Assembly (NCBI GenBank): GCA_031216915.1
Contig: CM062296.1
Span: forward strand, 56,976,584 to 57,040,583
Direction: 5' to 3'
Length of the DNA stretch: 64,000 nt
Source of the DNA: Pictodentalium vernedei
Taxonomy: Eukaryota; Mollusca; Scaphopoda; Dentaliida; Dentaliidae
Shown here: positions 52,926 through 64,000 of the stretch, piece after piece
Layout: each line of letters opens with the position of its first letter
Position numbering within the stretch: the stretch's first letter is position 1
Program-made: the position numbers and the translations under genes
The notes under the pieces: generated by a model
What the model was told of the DNA's origin: nothing
The model's database searches: none
Seen by the model: the letters and a program-made list of their open reading frames with translations, nothing else

Positions 52926-53002
52926 AAAATATATAAATAATAGTTATTTAGAAAAATAAATATATCAAATCGAATAGATAATAAAAAAAAAATACGTAAA
53001 TC

Positions 53003-53377
53003 ATGTGCGCTTCCCAGACTATTAGAGCGAGGATTCTTTTAAACATGCTGATGAGAGCATACGCAATCTGCGTGAACGAAGAACTACGTCCCATCTTGTT
53101 AGAACGATGCGTCGGATGTCGGGATCATCTAGACGTTGATCACGAGAATCATTCGTGTCTGACGATGGAAAGGGAAGATATGATCCTCATGTATTTCGAA
53201 CCGGCGTTCGAACGCGTTAGATTCGACGATGTGATCACGTTTTGGAAGAGATTAGTCTTCTGTAAGAATCAAGACAAGCCTACAGTTTCGGAAGAACTGA
53301 AATTGGCGCGTAAAAGTCTGACTTTAGAAGACAAGGGATGCATCAAGAAATTATTGCTGAATGAAGCATACGTCTAA
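53003..53377 (+). CDS. Small Polinton protein with CxxC...HxxxC motif, intact
   Basis: 124 residues. It has the same Cys-His cluster as in element A (CVGC...HENHSC), an IRARILLNMLMRAYAICV helix before it and a charged C-terminal tail (SLTLEDKGCIKKLLL) that element A has lost. A TATA-like motif lies about 85 bp upstream (52906). Role unknown; zinc binding is possible. Confidence 0.65.
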   Translation: MCASQTIRARILLNMLMRAYAICVNEELRPILLERCVGCRDHLDVDHENHSCLTMEREDMILMYFEPAFERVRFDDVITFWKRLVFCKNQDKPTVSEELKLARKSLTLEDKGCIKKLLLNEAYV

Positions 53378-53474
53378 GTTTTTCTCGTTGATATAAATAA
53401 GGGAGAATAGAAAATAAAATAAATACACACATACAATTTTTTATCTAAATTAGAAAAGAAAAAAAAATACAAAA

Positions 53475-54136
53475 ATGAGAACCAGAAATAAATTGTATCC
53501 GACGTTAGTGGACGACGAGGATGAGAAGCCGATCGACGTTTTGCCGACGGCACCGTCGCTAGAAGAAAGAGAAAGAGGAGAGAGGTATCGCATCGATCAA
53601 ATCAATAGAATCCAAGAGTATCTAACTCGAGAGCGAGATTCTCGTCGTTCTCTCAAGAAGAAGTATTCGCGTTTCGTGACATTCGTCAACGTGATCAACA
53701 CGACACTCATCACGATTTCCATGGGTTTACACGCGGCCGGCATCAGATTGTTGTTGACCGCGGTCGGCATTCCGATCGTGTTGACCGTAGAAGGAGTGGC
53801 TCTCGCCGCCGGATTGTTTAGCACGCTCGGAAATTTTTGAGTAGGGAATTATATCTGAAGGCGAGGAAACGCGACAAGATTCGCGTCTTGGCCGACTCCA
53901 AGATCGACACGATATCCGAAATGATCTCTATGGCGTTGAAAGACGGTAGGATATCGGACGGAGAATACTTCGCGATATTGAGCGAGAAAACGAAATACGA
54001 TGCCATGAAAGAAGCTGTGAGAATCAAGACTCGTCAGATCATCAAGGAAGAGATGAAGGATTCTCTCGTGGAAAAGAGGAGGAAAGAGGCCAGGGAGGAA
54101 TTCAGTAAGATGATAGAACTCAACAGCAGCGATTGA
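53475..54136 (+). pseudogene. Hydrophobic-core Polinton protein, frameshifted
   Basis: Homologue of 10914-11576. It is open from MRTRNKLYPT through the hydrophobic stretch; one base is missing near 53832-53838, giving TGA at 53838-53840 and a 121-residue product. The C-terminal half continues in another register to 54136 (DTISEMISMALKDG). Confidence 0.7.
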
Positions 54137-54225
54137 AAAAAAAATATATATATAATAAGAACAGAATTAATTATTAAATTTATATATAAAATAAAAAACG
54201 AAATTAATTTAAATAACTCTTAAAA

Positions 54226-54754
54226 ATGTATTGCGTAAAGTGTAAGAGAGTTACCGAGACGAGTAATTCTAGAGAAGTGCGAACTAAAAACGACAGACAG
54301 ATGCTTCGCAGAATTTGCGACGTGTGTGGTTCTGTCAAGACTAGATTCGTCAAAAAAAGAGAACGCGAGCAAAGGTAAAGGCATCGTGAACAAAATGATC
54401 AATAATCTACCTTTCGAAATGCATCTGCCCGGTCACAGTTTCACAGGACCCGGAACGAAATTGAACAAGAGACTCAACGCCGATCTGACACCCAAATCTT
54501 GGAGCAAACCTGTGAATAGGGTGGACGCGGCCGCGTATGATCACGATCTGTGCTACGCCGAACATCCCGACACCAAGACTCGCAACGACGTCTGCGATAA
54601 AAACATGTTGGGGAAATTGAGAGGCATATCGAATCCGACCAGGAGAGAGAAGATGGAATGTTCGCTGGTCGGCAATCTGATCGGTGCGAAACGTCGATTC
54701 GGATGGGGCGTTAAAAAAAAAGCGCATCTGAAAAGAAGAAGAAACGATTATTGA
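54226..54754 (+). pseudogene. Zinc-ribbon plus PLA2-like protein, frameshifted
   Basis: Both CxxC knuckles (MYCVKCK and CDVCGS) are present in the first 50 codons. A slip in the A run near 54352-54358 ends this frame at 54376-54378. The PLA2-like domain follows in another register, with the calcium-loop type FTGPG and the catalytic-type DHDLCY both intact, unlike in element A. A basic tail runs into the integrase overlap. Confidence 0.75.
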
Positions 54755-55554
54755 CGAGCGAATTGGCCGAGGAGTTACACAAACCCATAGTGCATAAATT
54801 TCGAAAGAGAAGGGTGTTCGTGAAGGGTCTGGATGATATTTGGTCTACCGACTTGGTCGACCTGAGATTGTTTTCGAGGTGGAACGAGGGCGTCAAATAT
54901 CTATTGATGGTCATCAACGTGTTTTCCAAATACGGTTGGATCAGAGCTTTGAAGAATTAATCGGGACCTTGCGTCGCCGAGGCTCTGAAGAGCGTGTTCG
55001 ACTCGTCTTCTCGAAAACCGAGTAAATTGTGGGTGGATAAGGGAAAGGAATTTTACAACAAGCACGTTCATCGATTGGTAGACCTCTACTCGATCGAAAA
55101 CGAAGAGAAAGCCAGCGTGGTGGAACGTTGGAATCGAATGATGAAGGAAAAGATGCACAGATACTTCACGGCGAATTCGACCAAGAAATACATATACGCT
55201 CTGAACGGTCTGGTCAAAGATTACAACAACACGCGACACAGATCGATCAACATGACCCCCGTGGAAGCTAGCGATCCTCGAAACGAAAAACGGGTCTACG
55301 CGAATCTATATCCTGAGAGATCTAAGATCAGGAAGAAGTCTAGAATGCCGAAATTTGCGGTCGGTGATCGAGTGAGAATTTACGCTTATAAGAAGCACTT
55401 CGAAAAGGGTTATACTCCTCGATGGACCTCGGAACTCTTCGTGATAATCAAAATATTTCACACCGATCAGGTGACTTACGAAATCGAAGCTTTGGATGGA
55501 GAAGAGATCATCAGAAAGTTTTACGAACAACAATTACAGAAGACAAAGTTTTGA
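54751..55554 (+). pseudogene. INT: Retroviral-type integrase of element B, one nonsense codon
   Basis: Same domains as in element A: STDLVD, WVDKGKEF, VVERWNR and a C-terminal barrel. A TAA at 54958-54960 lies between the first and second catalytic Asp. The second Asp to Glu spacing is again 28 residues, and again no ATG precedes the first Asp in this frame. Confidence 0.8.
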
Positions 55555-55710
55555 TAAAGAAAACAAATTTTTTTTATATACTATCTTTAACATTTTCTTG
55601 TTTACACACATATATATAAGAGAGAAAAAAATAATAAAAATAATTAAAAACTATTTTTAGATAAAAAAAAGCAAGTTAATTAATAAACAAAAAACTAAAA
55701 ATCCTTTAAA

Positions 55711-56985
55711 ATGACAAATATACTAGATATAGCACAAAGCATAGTGAAAGATGAAAGTATTCAAGAATATGAGGTTCACGAATACGAACCGGTAACCGGA
55801 ACGAGTTTGAACAATGCGGGAGAGATAAGAATCAACATTGAAACTCAAGATTTATTCGTACATCCTAGCGAGAGTTAAATAGTGGTGCAGGGACGTCTCA
55901 CCAAGGAAGATGGGAGCGACTACGCCGACGACGACACGGTTACTCTAGCCAATAATGGCATCATGCATCTATTCAGTAATATAAAATACATGCTATCCGG
56001 ACAAGAGATAGAATCTGTTTTTAATCCCGGTCAGGCCACCACGATGTTCGGACTCTTGATGTATCCTGATGATTTTTCGAAATCCAGAGGACTTAATCAG
56101 TTGTGGGTGAAAGACACCGTAGGTCCTGCTAGCGCAGGCGCCGCCTTGATATTCGACAACGTCGTCAAGACGTCCAGACCTAAAGGAACGTTTTCGTTTA
56201 GGATACCTTTGAAACACATCTTCGGATTTGCGGACGATTACAACAAGATCATGTACGGATTCAAACACAATATGACGTTGATTCGAAAAGGAAACGACGA
56301 CACAATAGTGAGACTCACTGCGACCGATGCGGGTAAGATAACTCTACACAAGATATTGTGGTCCGTTCCACACGTGGAGCCTTCGATCGTGGAGAAAGCG
56401 CGTCTCTACAAGATCATAGAATCCAAGAGTAAATTACCCGTGGGATTTAGAATGAGACAGTGCGACACGGGTAGCATTCCTCCCTCCACGAATCACTTCG
56501 ATTGGAGATTGACAGTGAAATCCTCTTCCGAGAGACCGCGTTTCATCGTGGTTGCGTTTCAGACCGATAGGGACGGGTCTCAGGAAAAGAATGCGTCGCT
56601 GTTCGATCACTGCCATTTGAGAAACATGCAAGTGTTTCTGAACGCCACGAGATATCCAGCAATCGATTACAACGCGTCGTTTGACAAGAACGATTTCTGC
56701 AGACTGTACGGCAATGCCGCTGATTTTAGAAAGAAGTATCATGGTCTAGACAAATTGATGAGCAACCCTAACATGTCTCCCGGCGAATACAAGTCGATGT
56801 ATCCCATGTTCGTATTCGACGTCAGTAAACAGAGTGAACGACTCAAGAGTAGCGTCTTAGACATTCAGATCAAGATGCAATTCGATAGGAACGTTCCGAG
56901 AAAAACCGAAGCCTTCGCCCTGGTCCTGTCGGACAGAGAATTACAATTCGAATCGGACGGAAATAAGATGTCGATCATTCGATGA
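55711..56985 (+). pseudogene. MCP: Major capsid protein of element B, stop at codon 56
   Basis: The frame starts at the ATG at 55711 (MTNILDI) and is interrupted only by TAA at 55876-55878, where element A has a Tyr codon. The remaining 367 codons are open and highly similar to 13182-14453, with one extra codon (DDYNKIMYG against DDYKIMYG). Confidence 0.8.
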
Positions 56986-57078
56986 GAGACGTGTGTGAAA
57001 AAAAATAAAAAACAAAAAAAAAAAAAATAAAAGGTAATGAGTAATTATTAAAAACAAAAAAACAAAAAAAATAAATAA

Positions 57079-57125
57079 AGTAATGTGATCTAGAGAGATT
57101 GAACATCTTTCTAAATCTCATTACT
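57079..57125. terminator. Hairpin between convergent MCP and fiber genes, element B
   Basis: Sequence and position as at 14547-14593. Confidence 0.5.
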
Positions 57126-57190
57126 TTTTTTGTGTTTTTTTGTTTTTAATAATCACACATTATTTTTTTAATTCATTATTTTCCACGCGT

Positions 57191-58545
57191 TCACTGTTTG
57201 TTCAAAGGATCTAGTTCGATCAGTAGACTCACCACGGAAGTGGCGGCTTCGGGATTATTGGTTTTCGTAACGAAATTAATCCTGTCTCCAGCGTTCACTT
57301 TGAGAGGCGTGCCAAACGTGCTAACATTCGTGTGTTGGTTCTCAGTCTTTTTGACGCTGTATCTCTTATCGCTCTCTACACCATTCACCATAAGATTGAC
57401 GACCGCTCTGTTATTCAAATCCGCGGAAGCCAGACTCATTCGAAGGATTTCACCTCCCAACGGCATGGGATATACCACCTGACCATGTTTTTATCCGCTA
57501 CCTCCATTTCCGAAAGACCACTCAGCTTTTCCCTCATCTAAGGCGCCGGCCTCTTCAGCCCACACTGTGATCAATTGTCTAGCATATTTGACTTTCTCCA
57601 CCACCGAAATCGGGGTGCAGGCATCCGTCATGTTCACGGGATCCGGTAGATTCGTGAGCGCGTGTCCACCCATGTCTAGTTTACCTTCCATTATGTCACT
57701 CTTTCTCCAGACCCAGTTGTCGTCCATGTTCTTTCTGCTGACTGCAATGGAATCGAATTCGGGATCATGACTGAGTCCAAATAAATTCTTACCGTTCATG
57801 TCGATACCACCCTCCATTGTTCCGCCAGATTGTTTGTTCATGTAGAGATCGTCCACTTGCGATTCTAGGTATTCTTGTGATCGTATCATGGCAGAATCCA
57901 CGTAGCCCTTGTTGACCACGGTTGAGTCCGCATCCGTGTCGTCGATCTTCGACAAATTCAATATCTTGTTGAATCCCGCATTCAGATCCGATTTCATTTT
58001 TCGTCTGTCAGACTTTCTCTGTTCCAGATCTACGTAGTGTTTGGTCGCCACGTCCTTAGGATTCGTGGGAGTGGCCACATTCGTTATCTTGTTAAAATTA
58101 GCGTTCAATTCCGAGGGCATCGTTTTCTGGACGTATCTATTTCTCAGGTGTTTACTGAATCTCACGTGAAAGTCGTCCGCGTATTTCTTGGTTGCGGCAT
58201 CGGTGGGATCTATGGGATTCGCGATGTTCACCAAACATTTGGATTTCAGATTGAGATCGTCGGTCATGGTTTTATCCACATAATTATCTAGCATGATTCG
58301 TTCGAAATCGGCGTTACCCCTGTCAACGTATTTTTTAGTCGCAGCATCTGCGAGATCTATTGGCTCGGGAAGATTGTAGAGCTTCTTAACGTTCATGTTC
58401 AAAGGTTCTTCTTGAGGTTCCTATCTCCGAATGTATCGTTCGCCCAAGTTGGCAACGTCATAACCATCGTCGACTTCGAACGTCTTCCCTTCTTTCTTGG
58501 GTTGACTTTTTCATCGTCTCTTCTACCAAATTTATCGACTGGCAT
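57191..58545 (-). pseudogene. Fiber-like protein of element B, broken
   Basis: Start at 58545 (MPVDKFG). One base is missing in the basic NPRKK patch (near 58490), a TAG replaces a codon at about 58422, and another break near 57485 separates shaft from head. The longest open part, 57491-58402, carries the shaft repeats (KKLYNLPEPIDLADAATKKY and five more); the head (57191-57478) is open. Confidence 0.7.
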
Positions 58546-58698
58546 GTTGTTGTGGGATTTTTTGTTTTTAGAAAAATATGTTCAAAACGCAGTTTATTAA
58601 AAATGAACTATGTTATTTTATTTTTCGTTTTTATTCGATTAAAATTTTTTTTAAAATAATTTTTTATCTTTATATATACTATAAAAAAAAATCTCTCT

Positions 58699-59133
58699 CT
58701 AATGTAAATCATTGAGAATGTCTTGAAATTGATCTCCTTCAGACCATCTCTTGAGAACGTAGAGACACAGGTGACCGCAAAACACTTGATCTGGTGATTG
58801 CACTTGTTCCGTGTTGTAACGAACCATCGATTTGTTGAAATAGTTCTTTATTTCTTTTGGCAGTGAGATTCCATAGCAGTCGAAATAATAATTTTTCTTC
58901 TTCCTGTTCTTGATCCATGACACCCAGTGAGTGCCTTCACCTGATGAATCGTCTAGATTTAAAATTCCGCATTCCGATTGTCGAGGTCTTCTCTTCGGCA
59001 AGGCATCTCTGGAAAACACGCCTAGGAAATCTTTGATTTTCAAATCCTTTGCCGCATTCAACAGATCGATGTTGGATAGGGGTTTGTTAGGTAAGATTAC
59101 ACCTTCTATGGATATCTTTATTTTCTTATTCAT
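58699..59133 (-). CDS. PRO: Adenain-like cysteine protease, intact
   Basis: 144 residues. His69 (EGTHW), Asp85 (YYFDCYG) and Cys119 (VFCGHLCLY) form the expected catalytic triad. The N-terminal MNKKIKISIEGVILP, lost behind a stop in element A, is kept. It cleaves virion precursors in the adenovirus family; the same role is expected here. Shorter than adenain itself by about 60 residues, as usual for Polintons. Confidence 0.88.
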   Translation of the reverse strand: MNKKIKISIEGVILPNKPLSNIDLLNAAKDLKIKDFLGVFSRDALPKRRPRQSECGILNLDDSSGEGTHWVSWIKNRKKKNYYFDCYGISLPKEIKNYFNKSMVRYNTEQVQSPDQVFCGHLCLYVLKRWSEGDQFQDILNDLH

Positions 59134-59187
59134 AAATGCGTATATATTTTTTTTATTTATTTTATTATAATTTAATAAAAAATGACG

Positions 59188-62100
59188 TTATTTTTTTCTT
59201 TTTCTTTTTAAACTAACACTCTCGATGTCTCTATCGATTTCCATAATCTCGAATCCGTCTAATTCCTCTTGATTTTCTGGAATCCTGTCATCCACAATCG
59301 TATCTGGAATCCAATCATCCACATTCATATCGTGTATAGTTAGATCCACAGTCCAATGTCCGACTGCCAAAGTGCTTATTTTATCGTCTAACACAAATCT
59401 CTTATCGTCGTCGTCCGTCAGCGAAATCTTGTTGACTATTTCAGTATACAAGTCGTGATTTTCGCTTCGAATCGATTTCATAGTCTTATACACCGGACCA
59501 CTTTCTAACAGACAATCTTTGTACTCTTGGAAAGAGATGTTTTTCTTCACCATGCACGCTTTAACTCCTTTGCACTTCTTGATTTCTTCATCTTCTATAT
59601 GATAAGCATACAGTTTGGGTCTCAAGCCCACGAATTCAACGATTTGTTTACCACCACTCTCATCCTTAAATTTACCCAACACCTTCTTGTTGTCATTTGA
59701 TTGAATGTAAGACGGGTGATCGACAGGATAATTGCTCGTGTCGAACCACTTGGCCACGTCCTGAGATATATCTCGGTAGACGTCTTTCGTCTCTATCTCG
59801 TAAACTAAACTGTCCATGTCGGTGAACAGTAGTTTGGCTTTATCACCAAATTTTCGTTTGACGTAATCGTAGTGAAACTCATACATCAATCGCTTGCTGA
59901 CATCTAAGATGATTGGTCCGAGATAATACGGTTTGTCGAATTTCAGGTGCGTCTTTTGCATGTGAACAGCCACTAGATTTTCGTCGAATATGGTTCGGTG
60001 TTTGTAATTGGGTTTCGCCACTAATGTTTTAGCTTTTTTTTCAGACGTGACGAGTCGAATGTCGGTTCTCTTCCTGATGTTTTCCATCGATTTACCATAC
60101 ATGCAGTTGTTCATGAGTTTGAAGAAATCTTTTTCGAAATCGTTTTTAGCTCGAACTCTGAGATTCGTGTTGAGATCAATGTATTTTTTCATCCAAGGCT
60201 CTTCGTCGAATCGAATGATGCGATGTATGTTGACTAATTTCATCCCGTAATCGATGTACTGTTTCAAATTCTCACTGTAGACGACGTAGTTATGTTTGTT
60301 AAATAAATTGGGAATGAGTTTTTCCTCATCTCCCTCGTTCAGTTCCATTCGTTCGGGAGCCAGTGGATAATCGTTGTGTAGATCGTGTAATTCTTCCGGA
60401 TAGTTCAAATCGACTTCTAAAATGCAAGGATAGTCTCTCCATTTTTGCATCTCTTCCGGTTCCTTCACCTATTTGAAATTTCCAATCGGTAAAGGATGAC
60501 TCATAGCCCACCCGTACAGATTATTGGCATCCCAATACTGTATGTATTTAGTAGACCGTTTCGAATCGAAACCTTCTTTCATCTAGGGATTGTTAGCTTC
60601 AGAATGTCTGTGGGAGATCATCGAGACGTCACCTCTTGCAGCCCTTTCGAACATGAACAACATGTCCACGTTGGATAATAATTCCAATTGGACTTCGGTG
60701 GTCTTCAACAGAGCATCCCACGCCAGACCAGGTGCGGTGAAATACCAAGCGGGATCCAGATCGTAATTTCGACAACAGACGTCTCGAACACGTCTGCCAA
60801 GAGTAGAACGTCGGTCTTCAGATAGAGATCGTGATAATCTCTCATGGTTTTCATATCGAATGATTTCCACACGTTTTTAGCGTGTTCGTAAAATCTCGTT
60901 GGAAATGTCGGATTCGTATAATTTTGAATAAAAATCTTCTTTTGAAGGTAGTGCGGTGTCTTCGAATCTCTTTAGATTGTTCATGTCATCGTAAGGATAG
61001 ACTCCTTTCCTCAACATGACGTCTACTCGTTCTTCAGAATGTTCGCTCGTGATTTTAAATTTATCCTTGCTCATGTTATCGACTAATTTTTCCAGAGCGG
61101 TCGACATGAATTTAAAACTGTCGATGAAACGTATGGCTGTACGAATGAATTTCGTTTTTTCTTCCAACGTCTCTCCATCGATTACTCTTTTCTCCTCCAT
61201 GAGCTTCCATTTCGTGAAGGAAATGTATCTTTCTTCGCTGTTTGCGATGCAATTTAATTGTTTGCGATGCCAAGATTTTTCACAAACAGATGACTGTCGT
61301 AACCCGAGAGATTGTGAAACATCACTGGATAGAAAACGGTGTCTCGATATTTTAAATTACACTTGCTGTGAGCCGGACTGCGATACAGACCCGTGTAATG
61401 ATCGTGGTCTCTGACCTTCTTATTTTCTGTCGAATTCTCGTCGAACAATTGTCTGCATATGTGACATTCGGTGGCTCTGTTATTTTCGTCCTGCTGCTCT
61501 CGCGTGATGATCATTTCTGCCGGAGTTTTGAATTTGTCGTATAACATTTGAAGTTTCCATTCTAACTCTTCCGCGAACCTTTGAGCCACGTCGTCATCTT
61601 CGTACTGTTTCGTGTAGGTGAAGGGACCCATGTCGTGTTGCGAGTCGAAAGCGCATTTCACGTAAATGCAATAGCCCGAAGGTATGTGTTTTTGATATCT
61701 TTCGACGTAACTTTGAAGAGCGTTGGGTTGACAGGAACTCATTTTCGTGGTGAAACATTCGAAATCGGCGTACACGACGAATGGTACTTTTAACCTTCTA
61801 TTGTGATTTTCAAACTTCACGATGGTGTTGGGTTTGGGCATTTCGACGGTGACACCTTGATTTTCGTTGCAATATTCCTGATGTTTTGCCAACGAGTCTT
61901 CGCTGTGAAACACGTTCATGCAATTGTAACATAAAGATGTCTTTCCGTTATGATTATTATTTTGTTTCAACAGTAATCGGCTCGGATGTTTAACCCAACA
62001 ATAATGATGATTGTCACCATTCGAAATCAATAATAAAATAATCGTCTTTTCTCTTCCGAGGTACGAAGTCAGTCTGAGAGGATGGATCTTTCATTTTTCG

Positions 62101-63310
62101 TCGTCGTATCCCAAGACGTTCACCGCTATGGTGGGATTTTGAGCCTCGAAACGTTCGATGTGTTTTAACTGCATTGGAAAAGTCACTCCGGTCCAATCAA
62201 GATTTTTAGAAGTTACCTCGTAAGAAGAAACTCTTTCGATGTTCATTTTGACAGGGTATAAAGCGGAAGTGACTGCCCATTTAAAACACTGATCATCTTC
62301 ATTTTTCACGTTGATCACGGCGTGTTTTTTTTGCTAGGAAATACGGTAATTTCACGTAGGAAGACCCTTTCAACAAATCGTTTTCAGTTATGTGAATTTC
62401 GAGTTTCAACACCTCATCGAACGTCCAATTACTATCTTCATGTTGATAATTCATGAGAGACGTCAACATCTTGTCTTTCATCTTTTCGAAAACGTCCGAT
62501 AAATCTGAACCTCGAAATACGGGTTTGATGTTAGATCTGAAATATGCATTTTTCACGATGCTCTCGCCGGACTTCACGTTGATTTTATTCATCACACAAT
62601 GGAGCATCATCTTAATTTTTAGTCCTACGTTTATGCATTTGTGAAACAAATCCAATACTTTTTTCTTCACCCGTTCCATGAGCAATTTCAGACCGATATT
62701 CTTCAACGAGGGAACCACGTTGAAAGTTTTAAAAATACCATTGATTGCACTCTCCTGTTCCACGGACTTCGATTGAAATAGTTCCGCGGTGAGTCGCGCT
62801 AGATATTCTTCTCCTTTCCCTTTGTCTATTGCTCGTCGAAGTTCGCTCGATATATCTCGTTTGCCTAGAATCTGATGTGCATCACTCGTTTTCGTTTTAG
62901 TTTTTCTTTTCTTTTCTTTGGAAACTTGAAGTTCTTCTTCAACGGCTTTTCGTTTAGTCGTCTTCTTATTTTTCACAATCAAAACGTTTTTGGTTTTTTT
63001 TCGACGTCGGCATTTCGATTCCTTTTACTATCTTTTTCTTCTTCTCATTTTTCACAACCGATGCATTTTTTAACGTCGTTGCTATCAGCATTTTGATTCC
63101 TTTTACTATCATTTTCTTCTTCTCATTTTTCACAACCGATGCATTTTTTGACATCGTTGCTATCGGCATTTCGTTTGCTTTCCATCGTTTTGCAAATGTT
63201 TCTGTATGACTTCAATCCTTTTTGATTTAGTTCTATGATTTCTGAAATGTGAAATTTTTAATAGTTTACAAATCTCGTTTAACTGAGGTATGGTTTTCTC
63301 ATTTAAATTT
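59188..63310 (-). pseudogene. pPolB: Protein-primed DNA polymerase B of element B, multiply broken
   Basis: Homologous to 16673-20709 throughout. Visible: FVVYADFECF, FHNLSGYDSH, YLKTDVLLLAD (in a shifted register), NNCMYGKSMEN and FTDMDSL (Met in the place of the Thr of motif C). Lesions include TAG 60469-60471, TAG 60583-60585, a deletion of about 10 bp near 60788, an extra base near 60887, a 4-bp loss near 61262, TGA 62091-62093 and an extra base in the T run near 62325. The start codon region is missing: the first codons abut a sequence that in element A lies upstream of the IAP gene. Confidence 0.85.
63012..63167. repeat. 78-bp tandem duplication in the PolB linker of element B
   Basis: Two adjacent 78-bp units (63012-63089, 63090-63167) differ at only a few positions. 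Each codes for 26 residues of the Lys-rich N-terminal linker (NASVVKNEKKK). Element A has one unit-equivalent. It stays in register, being a multiple of three. Confidence 0.8.
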
Positions 63311-63368
63311 TTCAATGAGTTTGTAAGAATATTTTTTTTGTTGAATTTTTGTATTTAATGATAATTTG

Positions 63369-63520
63369 TTTCACATTAAAGAAATTAAAATTAAAAAAAC
63401 AACTTTTTTATATATATAAAGAGCAAAAAAAAAACTTTTTAAACAAATTATTAAAATACAAAATTTAAAATATACATTATTTGCAAGAATTCGTAAAACA
63501 AAAAAACAAAAAAATCTATC
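63369..63520 (+). promoter_or_regulatory. Promoter-leader cassette, element B copy 1
   Basis: Order: ttcacattaaagaaattaaa, T tract, tatatataaagagc, A tract, then 'tatacattatttgcaagaat' and the ATG. Nearly the same string recurs at 63849-64000. Confidence 0.6.
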
Positions 63521-63757
63521 ATGACGACAACATCCATGACGGAATCTCGACATAAACGTCGACATTGTTTAATAAATCGTTATTCTCCAAAAAACCAAGA
63601 AGAAAAAAATCGTAATTTATATTTACGCGTTTTGAAAGAAAACGATACGATTTGCGATAGAAAATCGAATCATAATACTATTAGCAAACAAAAATTAATC
63701 GACAATGTCATTCGAACTATTGAAAAAGAAGGTTCAAGACAAATAGAACTCTTATGA
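63521..63757 (+). CDS. Accessory protein of element B (unknown function)
   Basis: 78 residues, basic, beginning MTTTSMTESRHKRRHC. It shares only the first four residues and the leader with the accessory genes of element A. No recognised domain. It is placed between two copies of the promoter-leader cassette. Whether it is functional cannot be judged. Confidence 0.45.
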   Translation: MTTTSMTESRHKRRHCLINRYSPKNQEEKNRNLYLRVLKENDTICDRKSNHNTISKQKLIDNVIRTIEKEGSRQIELL

Positions 63758-63834
63758 CTTTTACGCAAAGTCTCACACGAGGTTCAAAACAAATTTCCGC
63801 GAAGCAGATGCGTGTTATAAAGAGAAAAAAAACT

Positions 63835-64000
63835 TTTACAAAAAAATTTTTCACATTAAAGAAATTAAAATTAAAAAACAACTTTTTTTTTTATATATAT
63901 AAGAAGCAAAAAAAAAAAACAAAACTTTTTTTAAACAAATTATTAAAATACAAAATTTAAAATATACATTATTTGCAAGAATTCGTAAAAACAAAAAAAA
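63835..64000 (+). promoter_or_regulatory. Promoter-leader cassette, element B copy 2
   Basis: Repeats the cassette of 63369-63520, including the leader 'tatacattatttgcaagaat', and is cut by the window end before its ATG. A further accessory gene should start just beyond 64000. Confidence 0.55.

Larger units (their letters stand above)
52334..64000 (+). mobile_element. Polinton/Maverick element B, left part, cut by the window end
   Basis: Starts agtaggtgataattgag, like the AGTAGGTAATAA end of element A. It keeps the same genes in the same order from the CxxC protein to PolB with very similar sequence. The right end, penton and ATPase would lie beyond 64000. The six bases before it (attatt, 52328-52333) are a candidate target duplication that cannot be checked here. 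Confidence 0.88.

Overview
This window looks like AT-rich nuclear DNA of an invertebrate animal, most likely marine. Support for this is a spliced rhodopsin-like GPCR exon (5359-5644, minus), a decayed CR1/Jockey-like LINE, SINEs with target-site duplications, Tc1/mariner and hAT remnants, several MITE families and a great many long hairpins. The species cannot be named from sequence alone. No prokaryotic features are present.

The centre of interest is a complete Polinton/Maverick (adintovirus-like) virus-transposon, here called element A, at 9733-28407 (18,675 bp). It has terminal inverted repeats of about 590 bp and a perfect 6-bp target-site duplication (gacaat). Gene order: a small CxxC/HxxxC protein, a membrane-helix protein, a zinc-ribbon/phospholipase-A2-like protein, a retroviral-type integrase and the double jelly-roll major capsid protein, all rightward. 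Convergent to these are a repeat-built fiber, an adenain-like protease, a protein-primed DNA polymerase B and a BIR-RING inhibitor-of-apoptosis protein, all leftward. Then come two tandem accessory ORFs (rightward) and a leftward late block: a hypothetical gene, a pX-like protein, penton, the A32-type packaging ATPase, an Ala/Lys-rich minor protein and a conserved N-terminal MDPRRR protein. Convergent blocks meet at hairpins flanked by A/T tracts. Most genes follow a TATATATAAAGAGAAAA-like motif.

A second, closely related element B starts at about 52334 in the same orientation and runs off the window at 64000. It keeps the same order from the CxxC protein to PolB. It lacks the IAP gene at the matching place and carries a different accessory ORF behind the same leader cassette. 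Its terminal repeat is nearly unalignable with that of A although the genes are very similar. Both elements are damaged, with mostly different lesions: nonsense codons (several CGA to TGA), small indels and catalytic-site substitutions. They also share a short second spacing in the integrase DDE triad and the lack of an AUG for the integrase frame.

The rest (1-9726, 28414-52333) is host intergenic DNA. It is built from nested mobile elements: a 314-bp TA-flanked MITE (four full copies plus one partial), two TTAA-flanked foldback families, two 8-bp-TSD hAT-like elements, three retroposed copies of one SINE family, a LINE split by a MITE, tandem repeats, and about fifteen unrelated near-perfect hairpins of 50-140 bp.
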